This document shows, one piece after another, positions 18,977 through 28,799 of a stretch of 64,000 bases of DNA. Origin of the DNA: Polynucleobacter sp. MG-5-Ahmo-C2 (GTDB lineage: Bacteria; Pseudomonadota; Gammaproteobacteria; Burkholderiales; Burkholderiaceae); NCBI RefSeq assembly GCF_018687735.1, contig NZ_CP061304.1, positions 1,612,001 to 1,676,000 of the forward strand, in the 5' to 3' direction. Each line of letters begins with the position of its first letter. The first letter of the stretch is position 1. The position numbers and the translations under genes are program-made. The notes beneath the pieces are model-generated. The model did no database searches. It had not been told where the DNA came from and was given only the letters and a program-made list of their open reading frames with translations.

Positions 18977-19049
18977 GGAATCCACCGATGTTTGGGTGGA
19001 GGAGACACTGGGAGGAAAGTCAAAGTCTTCTATAAGACTGACTACCAAT
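18948..19049 (-). ncRNA. Candidate trans-acting small RNA with two anti-Shine-Dalgarno-like CCUCC motifs
   Basis: The 415-bp gap between rplM and the OsmC-like gene carries a complete transcription unit on the minus strand. A promoter (TTGCAT, 17 nt, TACAAT) would start RNA near 19049. The RNA is about 100 nt and folds into a 5' hairpin (AGTCTT-ATAG-AAGACT), a C/U-rich single-stranded stretch (TTTCCTCCCAGTGTCTCCTCC), a small stem (CCACC...GGTGG) and a terminator stem ending in eight Ts. No reading frame with a start and ribosome-binding site is seen. Exposed CCUCC motifs are typical of sRNAs that pair with ribosome-binding sites. I cannot name a family. Transcription and function are inferred. 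Confidence 0.55.
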
Positions 19050-19055
19050 ATGGTT

Positions 19056-19084
19056 ATTGTATAGATAATTATGGTGCGATGCAA
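19056..19084 (-). promoter_or_regulatory. Sigma-70 type promoter of the candidate sRNA
   Basis: Reading the minus strand: TTGCAT (19084-19079), a 17-nt spacer, TACAAT (19061-19056). Both hexamers are close to consensus and the spacing is optimal. Predicted transcription start is near 19049. Confidence 0.6.
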
Positions 19085-19089
19085 GAAAA

Positions 19090-19103
19090 TTGACCGAAAT
19101 CAA
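19090..19103. promoter_or_regulatory. FNR/ANR-like box upstream of the sRNA promoter
   Basis: TTGACCGAAATCAA matches the TTGAT-N4-ATCAA consensus at 9 of 10 positions. Its centre is about 47 bp upstream of the predicted sRNA start, not at the usual -41.5 or -61.5. On the other strand it could act on the OsmC-like gene, about 110 bp away. Confidence 0.25.
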
Positions 19104-19206
19104 TTTTTTGATGCTTTTAAACCAAAATAGCTGCCTACCAGAGGTCTATTAATATTGGTAAACTATTGATAATATTGATTAATTTAGTAAGTTAGGAATC
19201 ACTAAT

Positions 19207-19629
19207 ATGGAATGTCGAGTATCTTGGCTAGGTAACAGCGGGATGGCTTTTTCTGCAGAAACCGGCAGTGGTCACTTGTTAAATATGGATGGCGCCCCTG
19301 AGGCGGGAGGCAGAAATCTAGCTCCTCGGCCAATGGAGCTGCTTTTGGCTGGTACAGGGGGTTGCTCTGCGTTTGATGTGGTTTTAATCCTACAAAGAGC
19401 TCGTCAGGCTATTAGCGCCTGCGATGTCACCCTTCAGGCTGAACGGGCTACAGAAGACCCCAAAGTCTTCACTAAGATCAATTTGCACTTCATAGTTAAA
19501 GGCAAGGATCTTGACCAGGCCAAAGTGGATCGAGCCGTCAAACTGTCGCATGAAAAATATTGCTCTGCCACCGCGATGTTGGCAAAAACAGCTGAATTAA
19601 CTTACAGCATCGAAGTCATTTCAGAATAA
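19207..19629 (+). CDS. OsmC/Ohr-family protein (YhfA-like)
   Basis: Small cytoplasmic protein of the OsmC superfamily, whose characterised members reduce organic hydroperoxides through a redox-active Cys pair. The 140 residues show both cysteines in the right places: PMELLLAGTGGCSAFDVVLIL (about residue 57) and LSHEKYCSATAMLAKTAEL (about 118). The spacing and short length fit the YhfA branch, whose substrate is not established. It is transcribed alone, convergent with rnpB. The upstream 70 bp are AT-rich, and AGGAATCACTAAT gives only a distant Shine-Dalgarno. Confidence 0.85.
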   Translation: MECRVSWLGNSGMAFSAETGSGHLLNMDGAPEAGGRNLAPRPMELLLAGTGGCSAFDVVLILQRARQAISACDVTLQAERATEDPKVFTKINLHFIVKGKDLDQAKVDRAVKLSHEKYCSATAMLAKTAELTYSIEVISE

Positions 19630-19631
19630 GT

Positions 19632-19938
19632 GCAGAGTCAATCGATAAGCCGGATTCTGTCGCCTAGACTTTCATCTAGGGGCAATCATTCCTCTAGGCC
19701 GGCAGTTACCTGACGGCTCAAGCTCCCTACCCGCAGACTCAGCGGGACGCCTCATCGCCTGCTTACTTGGGATTGCTCCGGGTGGAGGTTACCGCGTTTC
19801 ACCGTAACTAAATACGCTCGTCTCTGTGGCCCTATTCCTCACGTCACCGTGGATGGCCGTTAGCCATCACCCTTCCCTATGGAGTCCGGACTTTCCTCCC
19901 CCTCAATAAAGAAGCGGCGATTGCCCAATTGACTCTGC
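19632..19938 (-). ncRNA. rnpB: RNase P RNA (class A)
   Basis: Catalytic RNA of RNase P, which matures the 5' ends of tRNAs. On the minus strand the conserved core GAGGAAAGTCCGGACTCC is present near the 5' end, GAATAGGGCCACAGAGACG in the middle, and the universal 3' motif CCGGCTTATCGATTGACT at the end. The outer helix is explicit: GCAGAGTCAAT at the 5' end pairs with ATTGACTCTGC at the 3' end, which fixes the ends to within a few bases. At about 307 nt it is on the short side for a bacterial class A RNA, as judged from memory of E. coli (377). pyrC lies upstream and the OsmC-like gene is convergent. Confidence 0.96.
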
Positions 19939-19994
19939 GCCTGCAGTCTAACGCAGTCAGAGCAAATTGGCTTGCAAAAAGAATGGTGGTGGAA

Positions 19995-21050
19995 TTAGGC
20001 TAACGACCAAGCAATGGTTTCGCCAGCGCGCAGCGGAACAATAGTTTCAGCACCTAACGGCAACTCAGCAGGAATACTGTGCGCTTGTTTGGTGAGTGTA
20101 ATTTTTTTGCTATTACGGGGCAAAGTATAAAAATCGGGGCCAAAAAAGCTTGCAAAGCCTTCTAATTTATCCAACTTGCCAACACTCTCGAATGCTTCAG
20201 CGTATAAGCCGAGGGCATTGAATGCGCTATAGCAACCAGCACAACCACAGGCTGCTTCTTTGGCACCCTTAGCATGTGGAGCACTATCGGTACCCAAGAA
20301 GAAACGCGGGCTAGCACTAGTAGCGGCATCTAATAATGCTACACGATGCTCTTCACGCTTAAGCACTGGCAAACAATAATTGTGAGGACGAATGCCGCCA
20401 GCAAAAATCGCATTGCGATTCATGAGTAAATGCTGTGGAGTAATTGTAGCTGCCAAAGTATTACCAGGAACTGAAGCATCGCGCACATAATGCGCAGCTT
20501 GTTTAGTTGTAATGTGTTCAAACACTATTTTGAGTGCCGGAAAATCTTTGCGCAATGGTTCAAGCACTGTGTCAATGAAGACTGCTTCACGGTCGAAGAT
20601 ATCGATCTCGGAACTCGTCACTTCACCGTGGACTAAAAGCGGCATACCCACTGCTTGCATTGCCTCCAAAACTTTATAGCAGCGCTTGATATCGCTAACC
20701 CCCGCATCACTATTGGTGGTAGCGCCTGCAGGATACAACTTAAAACCAGCAATACCTTCTACTCTAGCTTTGCGCACTTCGTCAGGCGAAGTATTATCCG
20801 TGAGATACAAAGTCATCAACGGAGTAAAGCTGCTAACGCCTAAAGATTTCAGACTAGATTCAATCCGATCGCGATAAGCATTAGCCAAGTCTACGGTAGT
20901 GACGGGTGGCTTTAAATTCGGCATGATGATCGCGCGCGCAAACTGGCGCGCAGTATCAACCAAAACATCTTTCATGACTTCACCATCACGAATGTGCAAA
21001 TGCCAATCGTCAGGCTGAATCAGTTGAATTTGAGTAGGGCTGTTAGGCAT
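19995..21050 (-). CDS. pyrC: Dihydroorotase (class II)
   Basis: PyrC cyclises N-carbamoyl-aspartate to dihydroorotate in pyrimidine synthesis; it is a binuclear zinc enzyme. From the ATG at 21050 the protein has 351 residues, like E. coli PyrC (348). Zinc ligands are visible: HxH in [10 protein letters not shown] (about 15-24), the carboxylated Lys in [19 protein letters not shown] (about 102-110), His in LLVHGEVT and FEHITTKQA, and Asp in [17 protein letters not shown] longer start at 21089 would only add residues overlapping the upstream gene. The chosen start overlaps the glycerate kinase stop by 8 bp (ATGCCTAA), indicating coupled translation. Confidence 0.96.
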   Translation of the reverse strand: MPNSPTQIQLIQPDDWHLHIRDGEVMKDVLVDTARQFARAIIMPNLKPPVTTVDLANAYRDRIESSLKSLGVSSFTPLMTLYLTDNTSPDEVRKARVEGIAGFKLYPAGATTNSDAGVSDIKRCYKVLEAMQAVGMPLLVHGEVTSSEIDIFDREAVFIDTVLEPLRKDFPALKIVFEHITTKQAAHYVRDASVPGNTLAATITPQHLLMNRNAIFAGGIRPHNYCLPVLKREEHRVALLDAATSASPRFFLGTDSAPHAKGAKEAACGCAGCYSAFNALGLYAEAFESVGKLDKLEGFASFFGPDFYTLPRNSKKITLTKQAHSIPAELPLGAETIVPLRAGETIAWSLA

Positions 21051-22371
21051 ATGATGTATTAAGCAAAATGATACGGAAATCATTGACATTCGTTAGCGTA
21101 GGGCCAGTTTCCACTAAAGCATCTAATTCTGCAAAAAAACCATAACAATCATGACTGGCTAAAAATGGTTCCGGCGCAATCCCTTTGGCCATACTCCCCG
21201 CGCGAACATCGCCTGTAAACCAAGCACCAGCATTCTTTTCGCTACCGTCAATACCATCGGTGTCGGCAGCTAAAGCCGCCAAATTAGGCAGATCTTTTGA
21301 GGCCGCAAAGAGTGAGAGTAGGTATTCGCTACAACGCCCACCCCGACCTTTAACGCCCGCAGGAATAGTGACAGTACATTCGCCTCCAGAAATAATCGCA
21401 ATAGGCTTATCAGTCAACTTAGATAAATGCTCTCTAGCCAATTGCGCCTGACTGATGCCAACTGCTTGAGCTTCACCGGTAATCGTATCCCCCAGAACAA
21501 TGGGTTCATAACCTTGGCTACGAACATAATCAGCCGCAGCCTCTAAACTTTTATAAGCTGTTGCAATGACATGGTTTGCCACTTGGGCATTTACCAAATC
21601 AGCCTCTTTTAAGGTCTCTGGCTTTTCTCCTGCAAGGCCTTGTTGCAGATGATTTAATACTGAAACAGGAATGTCGTCTTTACCTAAGTGATATTTTTCA
21701 AAGATAGCAAAGGCATCTTGGTAAGTTGAGTAATCAGCCGCACAAGGACCACTAGCAATATCGGCAGGTGAATCGCCTGTCACATCAGAGATCAGTAGTG
21801 CCTCTACCCGTGCACCACGCTCAATAGCAACTCTTGCCAAATTACCACCCAAAATTGCAGATAAATGTTTGCGGACAATATTCATCTCCTCTATTGGAGC
21901 GCCGCTGCGCAAAAGCGCCTCAGTAGTCTGGCGCATATCCTCAATGGAGATACCTTCTTGCGGCAGCGTTAGCAGACTTGAACCCCCACCGGAAACTAAA
22001 GCAATCAATACATCGCCCAGCTCAAGTTGCTTGGCTAATGCGTATATCGCCTTGGCGCCATCCATGCCCGCTTGATCGGGCACCGGATGACCCGCTTCAA
22101 TAATTTGAATGTGTTTAGTAGATGATGCATGTCCATAACGAGTCAACACTACCCCTTCTAGATTTACTTGGGGCCAGTGCGCTTGCGCATAGATCTCTAA
22201 AGCGCTAGCCATTGATGCGCTCGCCTTACCAGCACCGACTACTAAGCATCGCCCTCTAGGCTCTTGGCCAGCAGGAAATATCTTGGCTAAATATTGCGGA
22301 ACAATGACTTGGGGGTCAGCTACAGCTACAGCAGCTGCAAAGGCATTTTTTAAGATATTTTGCTGTCTCAT
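21043..22371 (-). CDS. Glycerate 2-kinase (GckA/TtuD, MOFRL family)
   Basis: Phosphorylates D-glycerate to 2-phosphoglycerate in the cytoplasm, linking glyoxylate, tartrate or serine breakdown to glycolysis. The 442-residue protein shows [16 protein letters not shown] (about 40-55) and [14 protein letters not shown] (about 127-140), the nucleotide/substrate motifs of the N-terminal DUF4147 domain. The C-terminal MOFRL domain has [23 protein letters not shown] and [19 protein letters not shown]. The family was formerly annotated as hydroxypyruvate reductase (TtuD). No tartronate or glyoxylate genes flank it; it sits between an ABC exporter and pyrC, so pathway context is not given by neighbours. 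Confidence 0.9.
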   Translation of the reverse strand: MRQQNILKNAFAAAVAVADPQVIVPQYLAKIFPAGQEPRGRCLVVGAGKASASMASALEIYAQAHWPQVNLEGVVLTRYGHASSTKHIQIIEAGHPVPDQAGMDGAKAIYALAKQLELGDVLIALVSGGGSSLLTLPQEGISIEDMRQTTEALLRSGAPIEEMNIVRKHLSAILGGNLARVAIERGARVEALLISDVTGDSPADIASGPCAADYSTYQDAFAIFEKYHLGKDDIPVSVLNHLQQGLAGEKPETLKEADLVNAQVANHVIATAYKSLEAAADYVRSQGYEPIVLGDTITGEAQAVGISQAQLAREHLSKLTDKPIAIISGGECTVTIPAGVKGRGGRCSEYLLSLFAASKDLPNLAALAADTDGIDGSEKNAGAWFTGDVRAGSMAKGIAPEPFLASHDCYGFFAELDALVETGPTLTNVNDFRIILLNTSYA

Positions 22372-22380
22372 CAGACTATT

Positions 22381-24201
22381 CTAATCAAGAGCAGCACGTT
22401 CTTGCATTTGCCACATCTCAGCGTACCTACCTTGAGCCGCTAGCAATTGAAGATGGGTACCCCGCTCCACGATTTGCCCATGATCCATCACCAAGATTTG
22501 ATCTGCGTGAATAATGGTCGACAGCCTATGCGCAATGATGAGGGTAGTGCGGTTTTTAGCCAAACTCAGTAATTCTTCCTGAAATGCTCTTTCTGTTTTG
22601 GAGTCCAAAGCAGAGGTGGCCTCATCAAATATCAACATTGCAGGCCTCTTCAGGAGCGTTCTAGCAATTGCTACGCGCTGCTTCTCACCACCAGAGAGCT
22701 TTAAACCTCTTTCGCCCACTTGAGTATCGTAACCATCTGGCAAACGCTTAATAAAGCGATCAATTTGTGCAGCTCTAGCAGCCTCTTGCACCTCTTCAAT
22801 CGAGGCAGAAGGATCGCCATAAGCAATGTTATAGCCAATAGTGTCATTAAATAGAACTGTGTCTTGCGGAACGATACCAATCGCTTTACGCAAGCTAGCT
22901 TGCGTTACATCTTGGATATTTTGATGATCAATGAAGATTTTTCCAGACTGCACATCATAAAAACGGAATAACAGTCTTGCCAAAGTGCTCTTGCCAGCGC
23001 CGCTTTGACCCACTACCGCAGTAATAGTACCTGCTGGTATGCTGAAACTCACATTATTCAGAATTTCACGTTTTGCTTCATAGTGAAACGAGACGTTCTC
23101 GAAACATACATCTGGTCCATGATCTTGGTACTCAATTCGCAATGGCTTAGCATTTGGTGAGTCTGCAATTTCTTTATCGGTATTGAGCAAAGAAAACATC
23201 CGATCCATATCAGTCAATGCCTGCTTGATCTCTCGGTAAATCACGCCCAAGAAGTTCAAAGGTATGTATAACTGAATCATCAAAGTATTTACCAAGACCA
23301 AGTCGCCCAGGGTCATTGCTCCATTAACGACGCTAATCGTGGCACGCCACAGAATCAACATCAGTCCAACAGCAATAATGATTTGCTGTCCTAAATTTAG
23401 AACTGCCAAAGTCTTCTGAGACTTTACTGCCGCCGTTTGATAGCGTAATAAATTCTCGTCGTAACGACTGGCTTCAAAAGCTTCGTTTCCAAAATACTTT
23501 ACGGTCTCAAAGTTTAATAAGGAATCAATTGCCTTTTGATTGGCCTTTGAATCCATATCGTTCATGGTGCGACGAAAATGGGCGCGCCATTCAGTGACGA
23601 CGATAGTAAAAATAATATAGAGCACTAGCGCGATTAAGGTAATCGCTGCAAACCAAATATCGTAGGAGTAAGCAAGGTAGCCCAGCACCAAACAGAATTC
23701 AATGAGTGTCGGCAGGATGCTATAGAGCGAGTAAGAAATGAGTGACTGAATACCACGTGTTCCGCGCTCGATATCGCGACTTACCCCACCGGTCTGTCTA
23801 GCTAGATGAAAGCTCAGCGCTAATGAATGTAGATGTTCAAATACTTGAAGCGCGACTTTGCGTACTGCATTCTGAGTTACTTTGGCAAATAGCGCCTCAC
23901 GTAGTTCCGTAAATAAAGAAGCGGAAATTCTTAATAAGCCATAAGCAAGGATGATGCCAAGGGGAACAACCAATAGAGCTTGGGGGGAGTCCGCTTTGAT
24001 ATCTAAAGAGTCAATTAACTCTTTCATCAAAATAGGGATACCAAGATTGGCGACTTTTGCGGCGATAAGGCAACTTAGTGCAACGATGACCCGCAAGCGA
24101 TATTCCAAGAGATAAGGAAGTAGATCACTTATGACTCGCCAATCACCCCTTTGTGGTGTTTTTGAATCTAAGCTATTGTGATGGCCCGATGAATGTCTCA
24201 T
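22381..24201 (-). CDS. ABC exporter, ATM1/HMT1-type permease-ATPase
   Basis: A half-transporter of 606 residues that would work as a homodimer in the inner membrane. The N-terminal part (about 20-330) holds six hydrophobic helices. The C-terminal nucleotide-binding domain has Walker A VVGQSGAGKSTLARLL (about 396-411), signature LSGGEKQRVAIARTLL (about 500), Walker B AMLIFDEATSALD (about 525) and the switch His in IIAHRLSTI. Its closest resemblance is to ATM1-like exporters, which move glutathione-linked sulfur or metal compounds, rather than to MsbA. Substrate is not deducible. It follows nudB by 9 bp and precedes the glycerate kinase by 9 bp, so it is part of the long minus-strand series. 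Confidence 0.85.
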   Translation of the reverse strand: MRHSSGHHNSLDSKTPQRGDWRVISDLLPYLLEYRLRVIVALSCLIAAKVANLGIPILMKELIDSLDIKADSPQALLVVPLGIILAYGLLRISASLFTELREALFAKVTQNAVRKVALQVFEHLHSLALSFHLARQTGGVSRDIERGTRGIQSLISYSLYSILPTLIEFCLVLGYLAYSYDIWFAAITLIALVLYIIFTIVVTEWRAHFRRTMNDMDSKANQKAIDSLLNFETVKYFGNEAFEASRYDENLLRYQTAAVKSQKTLAVLNLGQQIIIAVGLMLILWRATISVVNGAMTLGDLVLVNTLMIQLYIPLNFLGVIYREIKQALTDMDRMFSLLNTDKEIADSPNAKPLRIEYQDHGPDVCFENVSFHYEAKREILNNVSFSIPAGTITAVVGQSGAGKSTLARLLFRFYDVQSGKIFIDHQNIQDVTQASLRKAIGIVPQDTVLFNDTIGYNIAYGDPSASIEEVQEAARAAQIDRFIKRLPDGYDTQVGERGLKLSGGEKQRVAIARTLLKRPAMLIFDEATSALDSKTERAFQEELLSLAKNRTTLIIAHRLSTIIHADQILVMDHGQIVERGTHLQLLAAQGRYAEMWQMQERAALD

Positions 24202-24210
24202 CGCCCTATC

Positions 24211-24660
24211 TTATTCCTTATTACCTGAGAATAATTTCAGAATAGCCTCGCCATTGCTGGGAGAAAAACATTTCTGAGCAGCCTCTTCAAATGGTAGCCA
24301 TTGATATGCCACATGCTCTCTAGGAGCAAGCTGAATTTGAATATTTTCTGGAGCCTGAAGAGCAAACCAATGTTCGATATTACGGGTAACGCCAGGCGAA
24401 TAACGAAAGCGCCACTCTGGATAAATCGTGTACTCAATCTGATGATGCATATTGACAAGAGAGCCGGCAGGCAGTTTTTCTACGGCTATACCAGTTTCTT
24501 CAAAGACCTCGCGGGTTGCGGCGGAGGCGAGATCTTCCTCTGGCGCATCTAAGCTACCAGTAACCGATTGCCAAAACCCCAAGCGATCTGCACGCTCTAT
24601 TAATAAAACATCCCTATTCGATTTGTAGATAACAACTAAAACCGAGATCGGGATTTTCAA
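24211..24660 (-). CDS. nudB: Dihydroneopterin triphosphate diphosphatase (Nudix)
   Basis: NudB removes pyrophosphate from dihydroneopterin triphosphate in folate synthesis. The 149-residue protein contains a Nudix box, GSLDAPEEDLASAATREVFEETG (about 37-59), with the catalytic REVxEETG core intact but one extra residue between the first Gly and the Glu compared with the textbook pattern. PISVLVVIYKSNRDVLLIERADRLGFWQS at the start and EHWFALQAPE fit NudB. It follows aspS by 27 bp, the same aspS-nudB linkage as in E. coli, which supports the specific assignment over a generic Nudix hydrolase. Confidence 0.85.
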   Translation of the reverse strand: MKIPISVLVVIYKSNRDVLLIERADRLGFWQSVTGSLDAPEEDLASAATREVFEETGIAVEKLPAGSLVNMHHQIEYTIYPEWRFRYSPGVTRNIEHWFALQAPENIQIQLAPREHVAYQWLPFEEAAQKCFSPSNGEAILKLFSGNKE

Positions 24661-24687
24661 AATGGGGCTAGGTATTAATTGGCTTAT

Positions 24688-26487
24688 TTATGCAGCTGGC
24701 ACCGCTTGACGCAAACGGATATGCAATTCACGCAGTTGACGCTCATCTACAGCACTAGGAGCTTGTGTTAACAAGCACTGTGCACGCTGTGTCTTAGGAA
24801 AGGCAATCACGTCACGAATTGATTCAGCACCAGTCATCATCGTCACGATACGATCTAAACCGAACGCAATACCGCCGTGAGGGGGAGCGCCGTATTGAAG
24901 CGCATCCAATAAGAACCCAAACTTGGCCTGCGCCTCTTCGGCACCAATCTTCAGGGCGCGGAATACCTGACTCTGAACAGCTTCTTGGTGAATACGTACC
25001 GAGCCACCACCAATTTCGCTACCATTTAGAACCATGTCATAGGCTTTGGCCAAGCACTTACCAGGATCAGATTCCAGATACTTCATATGCTCATCTTTGG
25101 GGCTTGTAAACGGATGATGGCAAGCAACCCAACGCGCTTCACCTTCGTCGTAATCAAACATTGGGAAATCAATTACCCACAATGGTTTCCAGCCTTCAGT
25201 AAGGAGACCATGCTCCCTCCCCCAAGCTGAGTGGCCAATACGCAGACGTAAGTTACCAATCGCATCATTCACTACTTTTTCTTTATCAGCACCGAAGAAA
25301 ATAATGTCGCCATCTTTGGCAGCGGTACGTTTCAAAATGCCCTCAATCGCTGCATCATGCAAATTCTTCACAATCGGAGACTGCAAACCATTGCGACCTT
25401 CAGCAATGGAGTTCACCTTAATCCAGGCTAAACCTTTGGCACCATAAATGCTGACAAATTGGGTGTAGTCATCAATTTCGCTACGACTAATCTCGGCGCC
25501 GCCAGGTACGCATAAACCCACTACACGGCCACCCTCTTGGTTGGCCGCTCCTGAGAAGACCTTGAAATCAACGTCTTTCATCAAATCGGTCAACTCAGTG
25601 AACTCGAAATTCACACGCAAGTCTGGCTTGTCAGAGCCAAAACGTGCCATTCCTTCTGAATAAGGCATGGTTGGGAATGGGTTAGGCAATTCCACATTCA
25701 TCGTTTTCTTAAAAATATGACGAATCATGTTTTCAAAGAGTTCACGAATTTCTAATTCGCTTAAGAATGCAGTTTCACAGTCAATCTGCGTGAATTCAGG
25801 TTGACGATCCGCGCGCAAATCTTCGTCACGGAAGCATTTGGTAATTTGATAATAGCGGTCAAAGCCAGCCACCATCAACAACTGCTTAAATAACTGCGGA
25901 GATTGTGGCAAGGCAAAGAATTGACCATCATGCACTCGCGAAGGAACCAAGTAATCACGTGCACCTTCTGGTGTACTCTTAGTCAACATCGGGGTTTCAA
26001 TATCGATAAAGCCCGCATCATCTAAGTAACGACGGCACTCCATTGCAACGTTGTAACGCAAACGTAAATTCTTTTGCATCTGAGGACGACGCAAGTCTAA
26101 TACGCGATGAGTAAGGCGAGTAGTCTCGGATAAATTTTCATCATCGATCTGGAATGGCGGGGTCACGGATGCATTCAAAATCACAAGTTCATGACACAGT
26201 ATTTCTACTTTTCCACTAATGAGTTCGTTATTTTCAGTGCCAGCAGGACGCGCACGCACGAGTCCTTTAATCTGAATGCAGAACTCGCTGCGTACTTGCT
26301 CGGCTAAAGCAAACATCTCAGGGCGATCTGGATCGCAGACTACCTGCACAAAACCTTCGCGGTCGCGTAAGTCAATAAAGATCACGCCCCCGTGGTCACG
26401 ACGGCGATTAACCCATCCAGCAAGGGTGACTTCTTTACCAATCAGTGAATCGGTTACCTGTCCGCAGGTATGGCTTCGCATCAACAT
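24688..26487 (-). CDS. aspS: Aspartyl-tRNA synthetase, probably non-discriminating (Asp/Asn)
   Basis: Class IIb synthetase that charges tRNA-Asp. The 599-residue bacterial-type protein has an N-terminal OB anticodon-binding domain (about 1-107), class II motif 1 ([20 protein letters not shown]), motif 2 ([19 protein letters not shown]), the bacterial insertion domain and motif 3 ([13 protein letters not shown]). Numbered from the second ATG (26481), residue 30 is His and residue 81 is Gly, as in Pseudomonas AspRS, which also charges tRNA-Asn; E. coli has Leu and Lys there. A transamidase (GatCAB) would then make Asn-tRNA. AGGAAA precedes the ATG at 26487; the ATG at 26481 gives the usual MRSHTCG start. 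Confidence 0.95.
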   Translation of the reverse strand: MLMRSHTCGQVTDSLIGKEVTLAGWVNRRRDHGGVIFIDLRDREGFVQVVCDPDRPEMFALAEQVRSEFCIQIKGLVRARPAGTENNELISGKVEILCHELVILNASVTPPFQIDDENLSETTRLTHRVLDLRRPQMQKNLRLRYNVAMECRRYLDDAGFIDIETPMLTKSTPEGARDYLVPSRVHDGQFFALPQSPQLFKQLLMVAGFDRYYQITKCFRDEDLRADRQPEFTQIDCETAFLSELEIRELFENMIRHIFKKTMNVELPNPFPTMPYSEGMARFGSDKPDLRVNFEFTELTDLMKDVDFKVFSGAANQEGGRVVGLCVPGGAEISRSEIDDYTQFVSIYGAKGLAWIKVNSIAEGRNGLQSPIVKNLHDAAIEGILKRTAAKDGDIIFFGADKEKVVNDAIGNLRLRIGHSAWGREHGLLTEGWKPLWVIDFPMFDYDEGEARWVACHHPFTSPKDEHMKYLESDPGKCLAKAYDMVLNGSEIGGGSVRIHQEAVQSQVFRALKIGAEEAQAKFGFLLDALQYGAPPHGGIAFGLDRIVTMMTGAESIRDVIAFPKTQRAQCLLTQAPSAVDERQLRELHIRLRQAVPAA

Positions 26488-26503
26488 AACAATTTCCTAT
26501 AAA

Positions 26504-27157
26504 TCAAAAATGGTGTGGTGACTGGGGTGTAGTCAATCCACTAGAACTATTGGGTGGCACAGAGCCCATTGAAACAATATGCTTCAAAGCCTCTTCTACA
26601 CTCATCTCAAGTTCGATCGTTTGTACACGCGGCACGATCATGAAAAAACCAGAGGTGGGATTCGGGGTGGTTGGCAGGAATACGTTGACATAATCCTCGC
26701 CCAATTTAGCGGTCACTTCTCTTGCGGGTACACCGGTTTGAAATGCAATCGCCCAAGAATCAGCATGGGGGTAACGAATTAACAAAGCCTTACTAAAGGC
26801 TTGGCCACTTCCAGAAAATAAGGTTGACGAAACTTGTTGAACGCTGGAGTAGATCGAACGCACAATTGGAATGCGATTAACAAGCTTATCCCAGATCTTC
26901 AACCACCATTGGCCTGCAAAACTAATCGCAAGCAATCCGGTAAACATAATGACTGCAATAACAATCAATATTCCCACGCCTGGAAGATCGCGAAAATGCT
27001 GCATATCCAATGCGGCATCGCTTGGAAGAACCACAATGATGGCGTGCATCACTGAACCAAATACACCGTCAAGCAAACCTAATCCCCAGCCAATCACCCA
27101 AACGGTGACTGCTAGTGGTGCCCAAACAAGGATGCCTGCGATAAAGTATTTTTTCAT
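26504..27157 (-). CDS. DUF502 family inner-membrane protein
   Basis: Protein of unknown function, 217 residues. Two hydrophobic segments are clear: about 5-32 (FIAGILVWAPLAVTVWVIGW) and about 62-84 (GVGILIVIAVIMFTGLLAI). The family motif around VRSIYSSVQQVSSTLFSG follows, and then a soluble domain with FMIVPRVQTIELEMSVEEALKHIVSMG. The N-terminal KKYFIAGILVWAPLAVT is highly typical of the DUF502 family. It lies just ahead of aspS (16 bp), the usual place in Burkholderiales, where a FmdB-like zinc-ribbon gene often sits between DUF502 and its upstream neighbour; none is seen here. Confidence 0.88.
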   Translation of the reverse strand: MKKYFIAGILVWAPLAVTVWVIGWGLGLLDGVFGSVMHAIIVVLPSDAALDMQHFRDLPGVGILIVIAVIMFTGLLAISFAGQWWLKIWDKLVNRIPIVRSIYSSVQQVSSTLFSGSGQAFSKALLIRYPHADSWAIAFQTGVPAREVTAKLGEDYVNVFLPTTPNPTSGFFMIVPRVQTIELEMSVEEALKHIVSMGSVPPNSSSGLTTPQSPHHF

Positions 27158-27209
27158 GTGTTCTGCCTAGCCCGCTATTTTAGCGGTTTAGAGTGTAAAG
27201 AGCGAAAGA

Positions 27210-28796
27210 CTAATAAATGCCTAAGCCGATGATCAAAATTCCGACTAAAAAACCACCGGCAAAGAGCAAAGCCCCCACGATTAGGCGATGAGTGCGCCTT
27301 TCCTCGAGCAAAAGAGCCTTTAAAACCTCTAACTCACCGTTTTGGTCTTTTGTCTGATTTCTGCCTTGGGTCAAACTATCGGCAATTAAGCGAGGCAAAG
27401 TTGGCAGAATCTTGGCCCAAGCGGGTGCCTCTTCCTTTAAGCCATCTATTAGCCCACGCCAGCCCAATTGCTGGCTGATCCATTTTTCTAGAATCGGCTT
27501 AGCAGTTTTCCATAGATCTAGATCGGGATCCAATTGACGTGCTAGACCCTCAACATTCAAAAGGGTTTTTTGCAACAGCGTTAACTGGGGCTGAATTTCT
27601 ACCTTAAAGCGGCGCGATGTTTGGAATAAACGCATTAATACAAGGCCAAGAGAAATTTCTTTAAGTGGCCGATCAAAGTAAGGCTCGCACACTGAACGCA
27701 CTGCGCCCTCTAATTCTTCAACGCGTGTATTAGCGGGCACCCATCCAGATTCAATATGTAGCTCTGCAACGCGACGGTAGTCACGATTAAAGAAGGCTAA
27801 GAAATTTAATGCCAGGTAATTCTTATCAGACTCACTCAGTGCACCAACAATACCAAAGTCTAAAGAGATAAAACGTCCAAAAGTTTCTGGCTCCAAGCTA
27901 ATCATAATATTTCCGGGATGCATGTCTGCATGGAAAAATCCATATTCAAACACTTGCGTGAAAAATATCTCCACGCCATCGGCGGCTAATTTTTTAAAGT
28001 CCACCCCAGCCGCTCGTAACTCTACAGTTCTTCCAATAGAGATGCCATACATTCTCTCCATCACCATGACGTTGGTATGACACAAGTCCCAATACATCTC
28101 AGGGATCATCAACTGACGCGAGTCCGCAAACTGTCTGCGCAACTGACTCGCATTAGCAGCTTCACGCATTAAATCTAATTCATCATGCAAGTAAGTATCG
28201 AACTCAGCAACGTTCTCGCGGGGCTTTAAGCGACGACCGTCTTCAGAACTCTTTTCAATAATCCTAGCCAAGTCATACATTAAGGCCAAGTCACCCTCAA
28301 TCACCGGCAAAATACCAGGACGCAGAACTTTGATTGCAACAGCCTTACGATCCCACTCAGGATGTTTTTGGGTGGCGCGCAAGATCCCAAAGTGCACTTG
28401 CGCAACTGAGGCACTTGCTACTGGTGTGGCGTCAAAACTAATAAAAACTTCCTCAATCGGCCGGCCAAGCGCTTCCTCAATTAAGCGACGCGATTCTTCA
28501 TTGGAAAATGGGGGGACTTGATCTTGTAGCCTTGCTAATTCATTAGCAATATCTTCCGGCAATAAATCTCGACGTGTTGACAGCACTTGTCCAAATTTTA
28601 CAAAGATCGGTCCAAGCGCTTCGAGCGTCAAACGAATACGCTCACCCCTAGGCAAGTTGCCACCCGGCGAGGTCCAACAGACAACCGTGAGTATGCCTCT
28701 ACCAATTCCTGGTTTAAGAATATCGCGCAAGAGCGGCAATAGACCATAACGCCAAGCGGTAAAGAAAATAAAACAAAGACGAGCAATTCGACGCAC
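27210..28796 (-). CDS. ubiB: Ubiquinone biosynthesis protein UbiB (ABC1/ADCK ATPase)
   Basis: UbiB is a membrane-anchored atypical kinase-like ATPase needed for ubiquinone synthesis. The 528 residues show the family's KxGQ motif in [17 protein letters not shown] (about 64-80), the Ala-rich nucleotide loop [15 protein letters not shown] (about 117-131), the catalytic [11 protein letters not shown] (about 290) and the metal-binding LDFGIVGAL (about 312). The C-terminus is a hydrophobic anchor ([20 protein letters not shown]). It begins 3 bp after ubiJ. The order ubiE, then ubiJ, then ubiB is as in E. coli, apart from the Tim44-like gene inserted between ubiE and ubiJ. Confidence 0.95.
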   Translation of the reverse strand: MRRIARLCFIFFTAWRYGLLPLLRDILKPGIGRGILTVVCWTSPGGNLPRGERIRLTLEALGPIFVKFGQVLSTRRDLLPEDIANELARLQDQVPPFSNEESRRLIEEALGRPIEEVFISFDATPVASASVAQVHFGILRATQKHPEWDRKAVAIKVLRPGILPVIEGDLALMYDLARIIEKSSEDGRRLKPRENVAEFDTYLHDELDLMREAANASQLRRQFADSRQLMIPEMYWDLCHTNVMVMERMYGISIGRTVELRAAGVDFKKLAADGVEIFFTQVFEYGFFHADMHPGNIMISLEPETFGRFISLDFGIVGALSESDKNYLALNFLAFFNRDYRRVAELHIESGWVPANTRVEELEGAVRSVCEPYFDRPLKEISLGLVLMRLFQTSRRFKVEIQPQLTLLQKTLLNVEGLARQLDPDLDLWKTAKPILEKWISQQLGWRGLIDGLKEEAPAWAKILPTLPRLIADSLTQGRNQTKDQNGELEVLKALLLEERRTHRLIVGALLFAGGFLVGILIIGLGIY

Positions 28797-28799
28797 GAT

